From NCBI GenBank assembly GCA_900114405.1, contig FOSY01000012.1, positions 38,776 through 102,775 on the forward strand: a DNA stretch of 64,000 nt. The letters run 5' to 3'. Each line of letters opens with the position of its first letter. Position 1 is the stretch's first letter. Position numbers and translations under genes: made by a program. The DNA comes from Lachnospiraceae bacterium KH1T2 (GTDB lineage: Bacteria > Bacillota > Clostridia > Lachnospirales > Lachnospiraceae). Positions 17,630-26,018 of the stretch are shown piece by piece. A model generated the notes under the pieces. The model was not told the origin of the DNA. It ran no database searches and saw only the letters and a list, made by a program, of their open reading frames with translations.

Positions 17630-18861
17630 AAAAAGTTATAGTTATAGGCGGTGGTGCTGCGGGAATGATGGCAGCAGTCTGGGCTGCGCGCGGCGGTGCT
17701 GATGTTACAATTTTTGAAAAAAATGAAAAACTTGGTAAAAAAATATTTATAACAGGTAAGGGTCGCGGAAATGTAACAAATGCGTCGGATATAGATGTGA
17801 TATTTGACAGCATCTGTTCAAATAAAAAGTTCATGTACTCATCGTTGTATGGATTTACCAATGATGATGCGATTAAATTTTTCAACGAATTAGGCCTTTC
17901 TACTAAAATAGAACGTGGAAACAGAGTTTTCCCGACAAGTGATCATGCATACGATATTACAGCAGCACTTACAAGAGAGCTTAAAAGGCTTGGCGCTGAG
18001 ATCAAGCTGTTTACTGAGGTTAAAAAGCTGATAATCACAGGCGATACATGTGATGGCGTGGTCACGGCTGATGGAAAGAGACACATTGCGGATGCTGTAG
18101 TGATCGCAACCGGCGGTCTTTCTTATCAGTCAACCGGATCGACCGGCGATGGTTATAAATTTGCAGAAAGTGTGGGTATGAATGTTACAGAGTGTTCACC
18201 TTCACTTGTTCCTTTTGAATGTAAGGAAAAATTTGTAATGCAGATGCAGGGACTTTCTCTTAAAAACACAGGGCTTGAGCTTAGAGATGGTAAAAAAGTT
18301 CTTTACAGTGACTTTGGAGAGATGCTCTTTACGCATTTTGGAGTGAGCGGTCCGATGATCCTTTCTGCTTCAGCACGAGTTGCAAGAAAATACTTTGCAA
18401 AAAATCTTACACTTCATCTCGACCTTAAGCCGGCTCTTAGTGATGAACAGCTTGACAGCAGGCTTATACGCGAGTTTGAGGAGAATAATAAAAAAGAATT
18501 CAGGAATTCGTTGAATAAACTGTTTCCGTCAAAGATGATCCCTGTGATCATCGAGAAATCAGGCATAGACCAGTATAAGAGATGCAGTCAGATATCTCAC
18601 GAGGAAAGAATCAGACTTAAAGAACTGATAAAGGATTTCACCATGACGGTTACAGGACTTCGCGGATACAATGAGGCAATCATCACAAAAGGTGGTGTGA
18701 GCGTTAAGGATATCGATCCTTCAACCATGGAATCGAAAAAGTGCCATGGACTTTATTTTGCAGGTGAAACTCTTGATATAGACTGTCTTACGGGAGGGTT
18801 TAATCTGCAGATCGCCTGGAGTACAGGCGCTGCTGCCGGAAGAGCGATAACAGAAAGTTAA
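17626..18861 (+). CDS. HI0933/YhiN-family FAD-dependent oxidoreductase
   Basis: Flavoprotein of 411 residues. An N-terminal Rossmann site IGGGAAGMMAAVWAARGG binds FAD, followed by FEKNEKLGKKIFITGKGRGN, the family signature. Further blocks are ATGGLSYQSTGSTGDGY, LFTHFGVSGP and the C-terminal GGVSVKDIDPSTMESK and GLYFAGETLDIDCLTGGFN. The start is TTG at 17626, with GAGGAAGG 8 nt upstream and the TTGA overlap with the thioesterase stop. Physiological substrate is not established for the family. Confidence 0.93.
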   Translation: MKKVIVIGGGAAGMMAAVWAARGGADVTIFEKNEKLGKKIFITGKGRGNVTNASDIDVIFDSICSNKKFMYSSLYGFTNDDAIKFFNELGLSTKIERGNRVFPTSDHAYDITAALTRELKRLGAEIKLFTEVKKLIITGDTCDGVVTADGKRHIADAVVIATGGLSYQSTGSTGDGYKFAESVGMNVTECSPSLVPFECKEKFVMQMQGLSLKNTGLELRDGKKVLYSDFGEMLFTHFGVSGPMILSASARVARKYFAKNLTLHLDLKPALSDEQLDSRLIREFEENNKKEFRNSLNKLFPSKMIPVIIEKSGIDQYKRCSQISHEERIRLKELIKDFTMTVTGLRGYNEAIITKGGVSVKDIDPSTMESKKCHGLYFAGETLDIDCLTGGFNLQIAWSTGAAAGRAITES

Positions 18862-18880
18862 TTATAAGGAGAGCTTAAAA

Positions 18881-19537
18881 ATGAGCTATAATATAGCAAT
18901 TGATGGACCTGCAGGTGCAGGAAAGAGTACTATCGCAAAGAAAGTTGCCAAGGAAAAGGGCTATATATATGTGGATACAGGTGCTATGTATCGTGCCATG
19001 GCATTGTACATGATTGAAAAAAAAGTAGAACTTACAGATACAAGTGCTATTGCTGAAATGTGCAAAAATGCCGATATATCTATCAGGTACGAAGATGGTG
19101 TCCAGTGCGTATATCTGAATGGGACAAATGTCAATGACAGAATCCGTACACCTGAAGTATCAGCAGCAGCATCAAAAACTTCTGTAGTGCCGGAAGTAAG
19201 GGTGAAGCTTGTTCAGCTCCAGCAGGAACTTGCTGCCAGAGAAAATGTTGTTATGGACGGGCGCGATATTTGCACAAAGGTTCTGCCAAATGCAGATGTA
19301 AAGGTTTTCCTTACAGCATCTGTTGAAGTAAGAGCTAAAAGAAGATACGATGAGTTGTGCGCAAAGGGCACTGAGTGTGATCTCAAAGAGATCGAGAAAG
19401 AGATTGCTGAAAGAGATCACAGAGATATGACAAGAGCAGAGTCACCGCTTGTTCAGGCAGATGACGCTGTTTTGGTCGATTCTTCATATATGAGTATCGA
19501 CGAGGTTGCAGAAAAGATATTGTCTCTGTGCAAGTAA
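18881..19537 (+). CDS. cmk: Cytidylate kinase
   Basis: Phosphorylates CMP and dCMP in pyrimidine nucleotide supply. The 218-residue product has the P-loop GPAGAGKST at about residues 9-17, YVDTGAMYRAMAL, the CMP-binding DGRDICTKVLP, and the lid region RDHRDMTRAESPL. AAGGAGA precedes the ATG. It is followed at 15 nt by ispH and then the S1-domain gene, an order widely conserved in Clostridia. Confidence 0.96.
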   Translation: MSYNIAIDGPAGAGKSTIAKKVAKEKGYIYVDTGAMYRAMALYMIEKKVELTDTSAIAEMCKNADISIRYEDGVQCVYLNGTNVNDRIRTPEVSAAASKTSVVPEVRVKLVQLQQELAARENVVMDGRDICTKVLPNADVKVFLTASVEVRAKRRYDELCAKGTECDLKEIEKEIAERDHRDMTRAESPLVQADDAVLVDSSYMSIDEVAEKILSLCK

Positions 19538-19552
19538 TACTCGGAGGTTTTT

Positions 19553-20407
19553 GTGAAGGTTATAACTGCAAAAAGTGCCGGTTTCTGTTTTGGTGTAAAA
19601 AGAGCAGTAGAAACTGTATATAATGAGATCAAAGCAGGCGGTAATATATATACATATGGAGAGATCATACACAACGAAGAAGTTGTTAAGGATCTTGAAA
19701 GTAAGGGCGTAACTGTTTTACATTCTAGAGAAGAGTTGGAAAAACTTGAGGAAGGAACAGTTATAATAAGATCACATGGTGTTTCAAAAGAAATTTATGA
19801 TCTTATCAAATTAAAAAAAAGCATCAAACTTGTTGATGCAACATGCCCATTTGTTGTTAAAATTCATAATATTGTTGAAGAAGAGAGCAAAAAGGGTAAA
19901 AAAATCGTAGTCATCGGAGATGCGAGTCATCCGGAAGTGCAGGGAATTGTTGGATTTTCGGATAGTCCCGTCACCGTTGTACAAAATAAAAATGAGGCTG
20001 AAGCCTTCGAAAATGATCCAGCACAGGAGATCTGTATTGTGTCACAAACTACATTCAACTATAAAAAATTTGCGGAATTAGTTGAAATATTCGGCAAAAA
20101 AGGTTATAGTATAAATACTGTGAACACAATTTGCAGCGCTACGGAGCAGAGACAGACGGAAGCAAGGGAAATTGCATCGACTGTAGACGCGATGATCGTA
20201 ATTGGCGGAAAGAATAGTTCCAATACGAGAAAGCTATATGAAATCTGTTCTGAAATGTGCCGTGATACACGGCTGATACAGACACTCGCTGACTTAGATT
20301 CAGGTTTTCCTGAATCCACTTCTTGTGTAGGCATCACAGCCGGGGCATCAACCCCAAACTATATTATTGAGGAGGTTCAAAGTAATGTCAGAGGAACAGA
20401 CTTTTGA
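19553..20407 (+). CDS. ispH: 4-hydroxy-3-methylbut-2-enyl diphosphate reductase
   Basis: Last step of the MEP pathway, making IPP and DMAPP with a [4Fe-4S] cluster. The three cluster cysteines are in AGFCFGVKRAV, VDATCPFV and NTICSATEQRQ, and the catalytic-site SHPEVQG and GGKNSSNT are present. It starts at GTG (19553) with GGAGG upstream. Length is 284. Its last 23 bases overlap the start of the S1-domain gene. In some Clostridia these two are fused into one protein; here they are separate frames. Confidence 0.96.
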   Translation: MKVITAKSAGFCFGVKRAVETVYNEIKAGGNIYTYGEIIHNEEVVKDLESKGVTVLHSREELEKLEEGTVIIRSHGVSKEIYDLIKLKKSIKLVDATCPFVVKIHNIVEEESKKGKKIVVIGDASHPEVQGIVGFSDSPVTVVQNKNEAEAFENDPAQEICIVSQTTFNYKKFAELVEIFGKKGYSINTVNTICSATEQRQTEAREIASTVDAMIVIGGKNSSNTRKLYEICSEMCRDTRLIQTLADLDSGFPESTSCVGITAGASTPNYIIEEVQSNVRGTDF

Positions 20408-21491
20408 ACAGTTATTAAATGAATCATACGCAAACGATGGTATGAACATACGTATAGGAGAGGTGGTTTCAGGTAAAGTTATCTCTGTTAAACCAGATGA
20501 GATAGTACTGAACATTGGTGCTAAGGGCGACGGTATCATTACCAGAAGCGAATATTCTAATGACTCCAACCTTGATCTTACAACAGTTGTTAAAGAGGGC
20601 GATACAATGGAAGCTAAGGTCCTCAAGGGAAAGATCGGCGATGAGCAGATCATCCTTACTTACAAGAGACTTGCTGCTGATAAGGGCAACAAGAAGCTTG
20701 AGGAAGCTTTCAACAATAAGGAAGTCCTTACAGCTAAGGTTGTTAAGGTTCTCGATGGTGGTCTTTCAGTAGTTTACGAAGGTGCAAGAGTATTCATTCC
20801 TGCAAGCCTCGTATCTGATACATATGAGAAGGATCTTACAAAGTATAACGGACAGGATATCGATTTCGTTATCACAGAGTTTAATCCTAAGAGAAGAAGA
20901 GTAATCGGTGATAGAAAGCAGCTTCTTGTTTCAAGAAAGGCTGAGAAGCAGAAGGAGCTTCTTGATAAGCTTCACGTTGGTGATATCATCGAAGGTAACG
21001 TAAAGAACGTTACAGATTTTGGTGCATTTGTAGATCTTGGCGATATCGATGGACTTCTTCACATCTCTGAGATGTCTTGGGGACATGTTGAGAATCCTAA
21101 GAAGGTATTTAAGGTTGGCGATAAGCTCAGAGTATTCATCAAGGATATCCAGGGTACAAAGATTGCCCTCAGCCTTAAGTTCCCAGACCAGAACCCATGG
21201 CTTCTTGCAGCAGATAAGTATGCTGTAGGTACAGTTGTAAGCGGTAAGGTTGCTCGTATGACAGACTTCGGCGCATTCGTTGAGCTTGAGCCTGGTATCG
21301 ATGCTCTCCTTCACGTTTCTCAGATTGCTCGTGAACATATCGAGAAGCCTTCAGATGTTCTGAAGACAGGTCAGGAAGTTGAAGCTAAGGTTGTAGACTT
21401 TAACGAAGATGATCACAAGATTTCACTTAGCATTAAGGCACTTCTTGGTGGAAGCGATAACCATGATGAAGATGGAGAATTCGAGCAGTAA
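20385..21491 (+). CDS. S1 RNA-binding domain protein (ribosomal protein S1-like)
   Basis: RNA-binding protein of 368 residues made of four S1 domains, at roughly 20-95, 105-170, 190-260 and 275-350. Domains 3 and 4 carry the clearest motifs (VTDFGAFVDLGDIDGLLHIS; MTDFGAFVELEPGIDALLHVS). I chose ATG at 20385 (MSEEQTF) because GAGGAGG lies 9 nt upstream; this start is inside the ispH end. The shorter S1 of low-GC Gram-positives is thought to assist mRNA binding, but essentiality varies. Codon use is highly biased, suggesting strong expression. The C-terminus is acidic. Confidence 0.93.
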   Translation: MSEEQTFEQLLNESYANDGMNIRIGEVVSGKVISVKPDEIVLNIGAKGDGIITRSEYSNDSNLDLTTVVKEGDTMEAKVLKGKIGDEQIILTYKRLAADKGNKKLEEAFNNKEVLTAKVVKVLDGGLSVVYEGARVFIPASLVSDTYEKDLTKYNGQDIDFVITEFNPKRRRVIGDRKQLLVSRKAEKQKELLDKLHVGDIIEGNVKNVTDFGAFVDLGDIDGLLHISEMSWGHVENPKKVFKVGDKLRVFIKDIQGTKIALSLKFPDQNPWLLAADKYAVGTVVSGKVARMTDFGAFVELEPGIDALLHVSQIAREHIEKPSDVLKTGQEVEAKVVDFNEDDHKISLSIKALLGGSDNHDEDGEFEQ

Positions 21492-21513
21492 TTAGTCTCC
21501 AGAGAGGGGGATT

Positions 21514-22296
21514 ATGGTTCAGGGTGATTATGAGCAGTTCAAGAAGGCTGTATTTGCTTTAACAAAGGTTGATCTTACGGCTTATAAGGAAAAACAAATG
21601 AGACGTAGGATCGATACCTTGATTGAGCGAAACAAGTTTTCAGATTATGCGTCTTATGCTGACGGTTTGAAAAAGGATACACATTTATTTGATGAGTTTA
21701 TCAATTACATTACTATAAATGTGTCTGAGTTTTATAGAAATACTGATCAGTGGGAGCTTATGGATAAGACATTTATTCCTGAGCTTATCAAGAAATTTGG
21801 CAATAATTTGAAGATATGGAGTGCTGCGTGCTCAACGGGTGATGAGCCGTATTCACTTGTTATGGCCTTATCAAGGCATCTTCCATTAAACCAGATTAAG
21901 ATTCATGCAACTGATCTTGATAAAACGGTTATAGGTAAGGCTAAAGTTGGTTTGTATAATTCCAAGAGCCTTGCGGGAGTGCCAAAGGATCTTAAAGATA
22001 AATATTTTACAGCTGTTGGTCCTTCTTTTCAGATTAAAGATGAGATCAAAAAGCGTGTAGAATTTAAAGAGCATAATCTGCTTAAAGATCCTTATGATAA
22101 AAACTATGATTTTATAGTTTGCAGAAATGTTTTGATTTACTTTACAGAAGAAGCTAAAGATCAGGTTTTCAGAAAGTTTTCTGACTCACTTAAGATTGGC
22201 GGCATTCTCTTCATTGGAAGTACAGAACAGATCATGGACTATAAGAGCATGGGATTGGAAAGAAGAAATTCTTTCTATTATGAAAAAGTAAAGTAA
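21514..22296 (+). CDS. cheR: CheR-type protein-glutamate O-methyltransferase
   Basis: Uses SAM to methylate glutamates on chemoreceptors. The N-terminal helical CheR_N domain covers about residues 1-70. The catalytic domain has FYRNTDQWE, the SAM motif WSAACSTGDEPYS, HATDLDKTVI, and FIVCRNVLIYF. Length 260 is typical. No chemoreceptor or cheA/cheW is nearby; the gene follows the S1 gene at 22 nt and ends at a terminator. Either it serves chemotaxis genes elsewhere, or it is a stand-alone methyltransferase. Confidence 0.93.
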   Translation: MVQGDYEQFKKAVFALTKVDLTAYKEKQMRRRIDTLIERNKFSDYASYADGLKKDTHLFDEFINYITINVSEFYRNTDQWELMDKTFIPELIKKFGNNLKIWSAACSTGDEPYSLVMALSRHLPLNQIKIHATDLDKTVIGKAKVGLYNSKSLAGVPKDLKDKYFTAVGPSFQIKDEIKKRVEFKEHNLLKDPYDKNYDFIVCRNVLIYFTEEAKDQVFRKFSDSLKIGGILFIGSTEQIMDYKSMGLERRNSFYYEKVK

Positions 22297-22302
22297 TCAC
22301 AG

Positions 22303-22331
22303 GCGGAGATCATTATTGGTCTCCGCTTTTT
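22303..22331 (+). terminator. Terminator after cheR
   Basis: GCGGAGA (22303-22309) pairs with TCTCCGC (22320-22326), followed by TTTTT. Confidence 0.88.
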
Positions 22332-22390
22332 CATGTTTAATTTATTAAATCTTGTGTTTTATTTAATGGATAGGGATAGTGGTACGATGA

Positions 22391-22396
22391 TATAAT
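22391..22396 (+). promoter_or_regulatory. Extended -10 element for the small ORF at 22470
   Basis: TATAAT preceded by TGA gives a TGn extended -10. No good -35 is visible 17 nt upstream. This would give a leader of about 65 nt. Confidence 0.5.
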
Positions 22397-22469
22397 GTAT
22401 ACATATCTATGAGGGTCATAGTTTTAGAGTTGGATAACTGTTTTATTATGAGAAGGAGTATGTCGTACC

Positions 22470-22667
22470 ATGAATAGAAGAGATACAAAGTTACTTGAGC
22501 TGATAGGGGAAGCTAAGTTAGAGGCTGAGAACTTAGTGCAAAGCGAATATAAAGCAGAGACTGATGGAACTACTCAGGGAATTAGGTTTATTGCGGAGCT
22601 TCAGGAAACTGTAAATGAGCTGGATCGCTTGCGTCATAAGATAGAAGAAGCTGAATATATTAGATAA
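22470..22667 (+). CDS. Small helical protein of unknown function (65 aa)
   Basis: Not recognised. The product is charged and predicted as two helices (KLLELIGEAKLEAENLVQ and RFIAELQETVNELDRLRHKI), the second with heptad character suggesting a small coiled-coil dimer. Support for a real gene comes from an extended -10 promoter, GAAGGAG upstream of the ATG (spacing about 12, slightly long) and a dedicated terminator 7 nt after the stop, so it is a monocistronic unit. Confidence 0.7.
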   Translation: MNRRDTKLLELIGEAKLEAENLVQSEYKAETDGTTQGIRFIAELQETVNELDRLRHKIEEAEYIR

Positions 22668-22673
22668 CGTGAT

Positions 22674-22704
22674 ACCTCGTCCAATGATAAAGGACGAGGT
22701 TTTA
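22674..22704. terminator. Terminator after the 65-aa ORF
   Basis: ACCTCGTCC (22674-22682) pairs with GGACGAGGT (22692-22700), followed by TTTTATTTA. It sits between convergent genes. Confidence 0.88.
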
Positions 22705-22717
22705 TTTATGAAAAATT

Positions 22718-23788
22718 CTAATTTGGACGTATGTGATTTAATATAGCCTTGGCATAGATAGAAGCATTTTCGAGATTGGCGAATATTTCATCTTTCATTT
22801 CAAAATACATATTTCTATCATGAAGTTCAAAACGAAATTCTGGTGAAAATATCTTTTCGGTATATTCTGGCAGAAATGTTCCATATTTTTTTACATAGCA
22901 ATTAGATGCCTTAGCTTTAACTTTAGCGGAGGAATCCACAAATTCTGCAACAGAGCGATGTATCGCAGTGTCTTCTGCCGGAAGGTAATAGTAATCCTTA
23001 TAATTAGCAAAATAGTGATATAAAGTGTCTGTGACTGCTTTTATATCAAGATGCAGGCTGGTATCTGCAATGCTTATAGTGATTTCGTCGTGCGAAAAAT
23101 TAACAGGAACAGGTAGATTATAAGGAAGTCTTATGTCAAGCTCTAGGCTTGAATCAGTTATGCTGCTTGAGATAACGCTTGGAGTAAGATTAAAAATTTC
23201 AGTATACTTAAGGATTTCAAGCAGAGCAGGCATTCCACAGATATCATCAAAGTTATGCTGTATTAGCAGATTAAAGCTTTCTTCATCGTGCATTTTTAAG
23301 AAAAAGAAAAATACATTGATAAGTTCACCACCACTCATTTTATCTTCGCGATCAATATGAAGAAAAGATTCGATAGACTTTTGCTTCATAGATTCCAGAC
23401 CTAAAATTTTTTTGTACGGACGTATTTTTTTATAAATATCGAACTGTGTAAAATTAAATACAGGATGAATCCCGTGGAACTTTAGTCTCTCTTTGAGCAT
23501 GGGAATATCGAAGGTATCTCCGTTAAAAGTTATTACATGATCGAAACCATTAAGAAATTCTAAAGTTTTTTGAATAAGTTCCTTTTCCTCTTCCAGTGAT
23601 TCTATTAATAGCTGGTGTGAGCGTAGCCCCTCAGGAGCTCTGTATAAGAAGCCGGCAAGATAAATAATACTGCTTCTTCTTGCTAAACCTGTCGTTTCGA
23701 TATCAAAAAAAACATAGTTTGAATTCGCAGGAATAGCATAGTCATATGATGTTTCTTCTATATTAAGGTTGTTGTCAATTATTTTCAT
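22718..23788 (-). CDS. YprB-like RNase H-fold exonuclease-domain protein
   Basis: Predicted DEDD-type nuclease of 356 residues. The N-terminal RNase H-like domain (about residues 20-200) shows the acidic residues in FFDIETTG, ITFNGDTFDIPML and HNFDDICGM. The C-terminal 150 residues match the helical extension seen in YprB-type proteins of Firmicutes and carry no motif I recognise. The ATG at 23788 is preceded on its strand by TATAAT only 7 nt upstream, with no clear ribosome site, so a very short leader or leaderless transcript is possible. Divergent from apbE with 47 bp between starts. Confidence 0.85.
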   Translation of the reverse strand: MKIIDNNLNIEETSYDYAIPANSNYVFFDIETTGLARRSSIIYLAGFLYRAPEGLRSHQLLIESLEEEKELIQKTLEFLNGFDHVITFNGDTFDIPMLKERLKFHGIHPVFNFTQFDIYKKIRPYKKILGLESMKQKSIESFLHIDREDKMSGGELINVFFFFLKMHDEESFNLLIQHNFDDICGMPALLEILKYTEIFNLTPSVISSSITDSSLELDIRLPYNLPVPVNFSHDEITISIADTSLHLDIKAVTDTLYHYFANYKDYYYLPAEDTAIHRSVAEFVDSSAKVKAKASNCYVKKYGTFLPEYTEKIFSPEFRFELHDRNMYFEMKDEIFANLENASIYAKAILNHIRPN

Positions 23789-23835
23789 AGATGATATTAT
23801 AAAATAAAATTTAAGTAATGTTAATGAGGATTATT

Positions 23836-24810
23836 ATGAAAAAGTTATCAATAATGCTGTTATCGACAGTATTTTTACTCAGTTTAACTACGGGGTGTGC
23901 CAAAAACGCACAGCCCGTTTCTAAGTCTGATTTTGTATTGGACACAGTAGCTACGATCACGGTCTATGATGGATCAGATGAGTCGATAATCGATGATACG
24001 TATGACGAATGTCGGAGATATGAAAATCTTATTTCTGCAACAGTTTCAGGATCTGACGTGTATCGCATAAATGAAGCTCATGGTGCGCCTGTAGAGGTTT
24101 CTGATGAGACGATCGAGATAATAAATGAAGCTTTGAAGTTCAGTAAACTTACAGATGGAGCTTTTGATATAACTATCTATCCTGTCTCTAAGCTTTGGGA
24201 CTTTAGAACTGGCAAAGGGCGTGTGCCTGAAAGCGGGGCTATCAGTAATGCTCTTAAGCATGTGGATTATCATAATATTATTGTAGAAGGAAATACAGTA
24301 ACACTTAAAGATCCGCAGGCTGAAATCGATCCCGGAGCTATAGGAAAGGGCTACATTGCAGATAAATTAAAGGAATACATGGTTTCGAGAGGGGTAACAA
24401 GTGCTATAATTAATCTAGGTGGAAATGTTATCACGATAGGTAAGAACGTGAAGACAGGAAATGCTTTCAAGATAGGTATTAAGAAGCCTTTTACCGAAAC
24501 AAATGAGATTATCACAAGCGTGGATTCTATTGATAATGCTGTTGTAAGCTCAGGTTCGTACGAGCGATATTTTGTTCAGGATGGAGTGATTTATTTCCAT
24601 ATTTTAGACCCGAAAACAGGTTATCCGGTGAGAAGCGGTCTCTCAGGCGTCAGTGTTATCACAGCAAATTCGCTGGATGGAGATGCGTTGAGTACTTCGT
24701 TATTTGCACTCGGTGCTGAAAAGGGTCAGCAACTTGTTGATGAATTGTCAGGTAAGATAGACATTAAAGCAATATTTGTTGATGAGGAGGGGAAGATCAT
24801 CAGCAACTAA
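23836..24810 (+). CDS. apbE: FAD:protein FMN transferase, lipoprotein
   Basis: Attaches FMN covalently to Thr/Ser of target flavoproteins such as Rnf/Nqr subunits or extracytoplasmic flavoproteins. The 324-residue product has a signal peptide with lipobox LTTGC. Catalytic blocks are FDITIYPVSKLW, DPGAIGKGYIADKL, INLGGNV, KIGIKKPF and the metal-site region HILDPKTGYP. I chose ATG at 23836 because GAGGA lies at the right distance; the upstream in-frame ATG (23818) would place residues before the signal peptide. The stop overlaps a non-preferred ATG of the next frame. No Rnf genes are in the window. Confidence 0.95.
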   Translation: MKKLSIMLLSTVFLLSLTTGCAKNAQPVSKSDFVLDTVATITVYDGSDESIIDDTYDECRRYENLISATVSGSDVYRINEAHGAPVEVSDETIEIINEALKFSKLTDGAFDITIYPVSKLWDFRTGKGRVPESGAISNALKHVDYHNIIVEGNTVTLKDPQAEIDPGAIGKGYIADKLKEYMVSRGVTSAIINLGGNVITIGKNVKTGNAFKIGIKKPFTETNEIITSVDSIDNAVVSSGSYERYFVQDGVIYFHILDPKTGYPVRSGLSGVSVITANSLDGDALSTSLFALGAEKGQQLVDELSGKIDIKAIFVDEEGKIISN

Positions 24811-24827
24811 TGGGGGAGGGTGTGCTT

Positions 24828-26018
24828 ATGTCAATGCTTCACAATAACAAGAAGGGTTCATCTAAAGATTTTAGCTCAAGTGCTAAAATGGTGCTGGGGT
24901 GTGTTTCGGCCTTTGCTGCGGTCATTTTAGTGGCTGCGGTGACTATTTTAATGAATCAGTCACCAAGACGTCAGAAGGAAGTTCAGGCGGCGCCGGAAAG
25001 CGTCTCTGTGAAGCCTGAGAAGACGGTTACATGGACATTTGATGATGACGCGGAAAAAAGAACCAGTGATGAGATGAATTTTTGGCATATGTACGACCGT
25101 GATGAAGAGAATGCTTCGGTAATCCCGGAAAATAATAATGCGGCAGATCAGGACGATAGAGTGGTGGAAACTGAAGTGCCTGACGACGAAAACGGTCAAG
25201 AGGAAAATGATGAAACCGTATCGGAAGATGTACTCACTCCTTCGAGAAATGCCGTATCAGGCAATTTCTTTGATCAGAATGAATTGTCTGATGGAGAGGA
25301 AAGCATTGTTCCTATAAATATGGATATAAAGAAGAATGAGCTGCTTTCTGCGAATTTTTCTGATGATGGACAATACAAGATATATTCGATCGATGGTGAA
25401 AAAACTTCTACGACTGGTATAGATGTTTCAAAGTATCAAGGAACGATAGATTGGAAGAGTGTAGCTGAAGAAAATATTGACTTTGCTATGATACGAATGG
25501 GGGCAAGAGGGTATACCAGCGGACGCATTATAGAGGATGAGCAGTTTATTGCAAATATGAATGGCTGCTCGGAAAATAAGATCAAAACAGGTATATATTT
25601 CTATTCACAGGCAATCACGCCGGAAGAGGCAATTGTTGAAGCTAATACCTGTATAGCAGCTATTGAAGGGTATAAGGTAGAGTATCCTATAGTATTCGAT
25701 AGTGAAGTGGTTAAAAATGATATATACAGAACGCAAAATCTCTCACCTAAAGAGATGTCAGCAATTGCACAGGCATTTTGCAATACAATATTGATGTATG
25801 GTCGTACGCCTATGATCGGTGCTACAAAGAAGCAGTTTGCAAGCAGATTTGAATTGGCAGATATAGAGCAGTATGACTGGTGGCTTTTCGATACAGATGA
25901 TGAATCAGTATTCCCATACAAGTACTCAATGTGGCAGTATTCAAAAGTAGGTGAAATCGAAGGTATAAATGGAAGCGTTAATCTGGATATAGCTTTTATA
26001 GATTATTCAGCTAAATGA
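24828..26018 (+). CDS. Membrane-anchored GH25 muramidase (lysozyme family)
   Basis: Predicted cell-wall hydrolase of 396 residues. A short cytoplasmic N-terminus leads to one membrane span (MVLGCVSAFAAVILVAAVTI), an acidic low-complexity spacer of about 120 residues, then the GH25 domain. Catalytic-site motifs are GIDVSKYQGTIDW and the acidic pair in PIVFDSE, plus YFYSQAI and WQYSKVGEI. GGGGGAGG precedes the ATG at 24828, which I prefer to the ATG at 24810 that overlaps the apbE stop. Its 3' end overlaps the convergent AP2-repeat gene by 16 bp and its terminator lies inside that gene. Confidence 0.92.
   Translation: MSMLHNNKKGSSKDFSSSAKMVLGCVSAFAAVILVAAVTILMNQSPRRQKEVQAAPESVSVKPEKTVTWTFDDDAEKRTSDEMNFWHMYDRDEENASVIPENNNAADQDDRVVETEVPDDENGQEENDETVSEDVLTPSRNAVSGNFFDQNELSDGEESIVPINMDIKKNELLSANFSDDGQYKIYSIDGEKTSTTGIDVSKYQGTIDWKSVAEENIDFAMIRMGARGYTSGRIIEDEQFIANMNGCSENKIKTGIYFYSQAITPEEAIVEANTCIAAIEGYKVEYPIVFDSEVVKNDIYRTQNLSPKEMSAIAQAFCNTILMYGRTPMIGATKKQFASRFELADIEQYDWWLFDTDDESVFPYKYSMWQYSKVGEIEGINGSVNLDIAFIDYSAK

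Noticed and set aside
20931..21338. 135-codon minus-strand open frame
   Set aside because: Antisense to the S1-domain gene; arises from its biased codon use.
22380..22470. Inverted repeat TGGTACGA ... TCGTACCA around the 65-aa ORF leader
   Set aside because: The arms are 75 nt apart and the left arm lies upstream of the -10, so it would not be in the transcript; probably chance.
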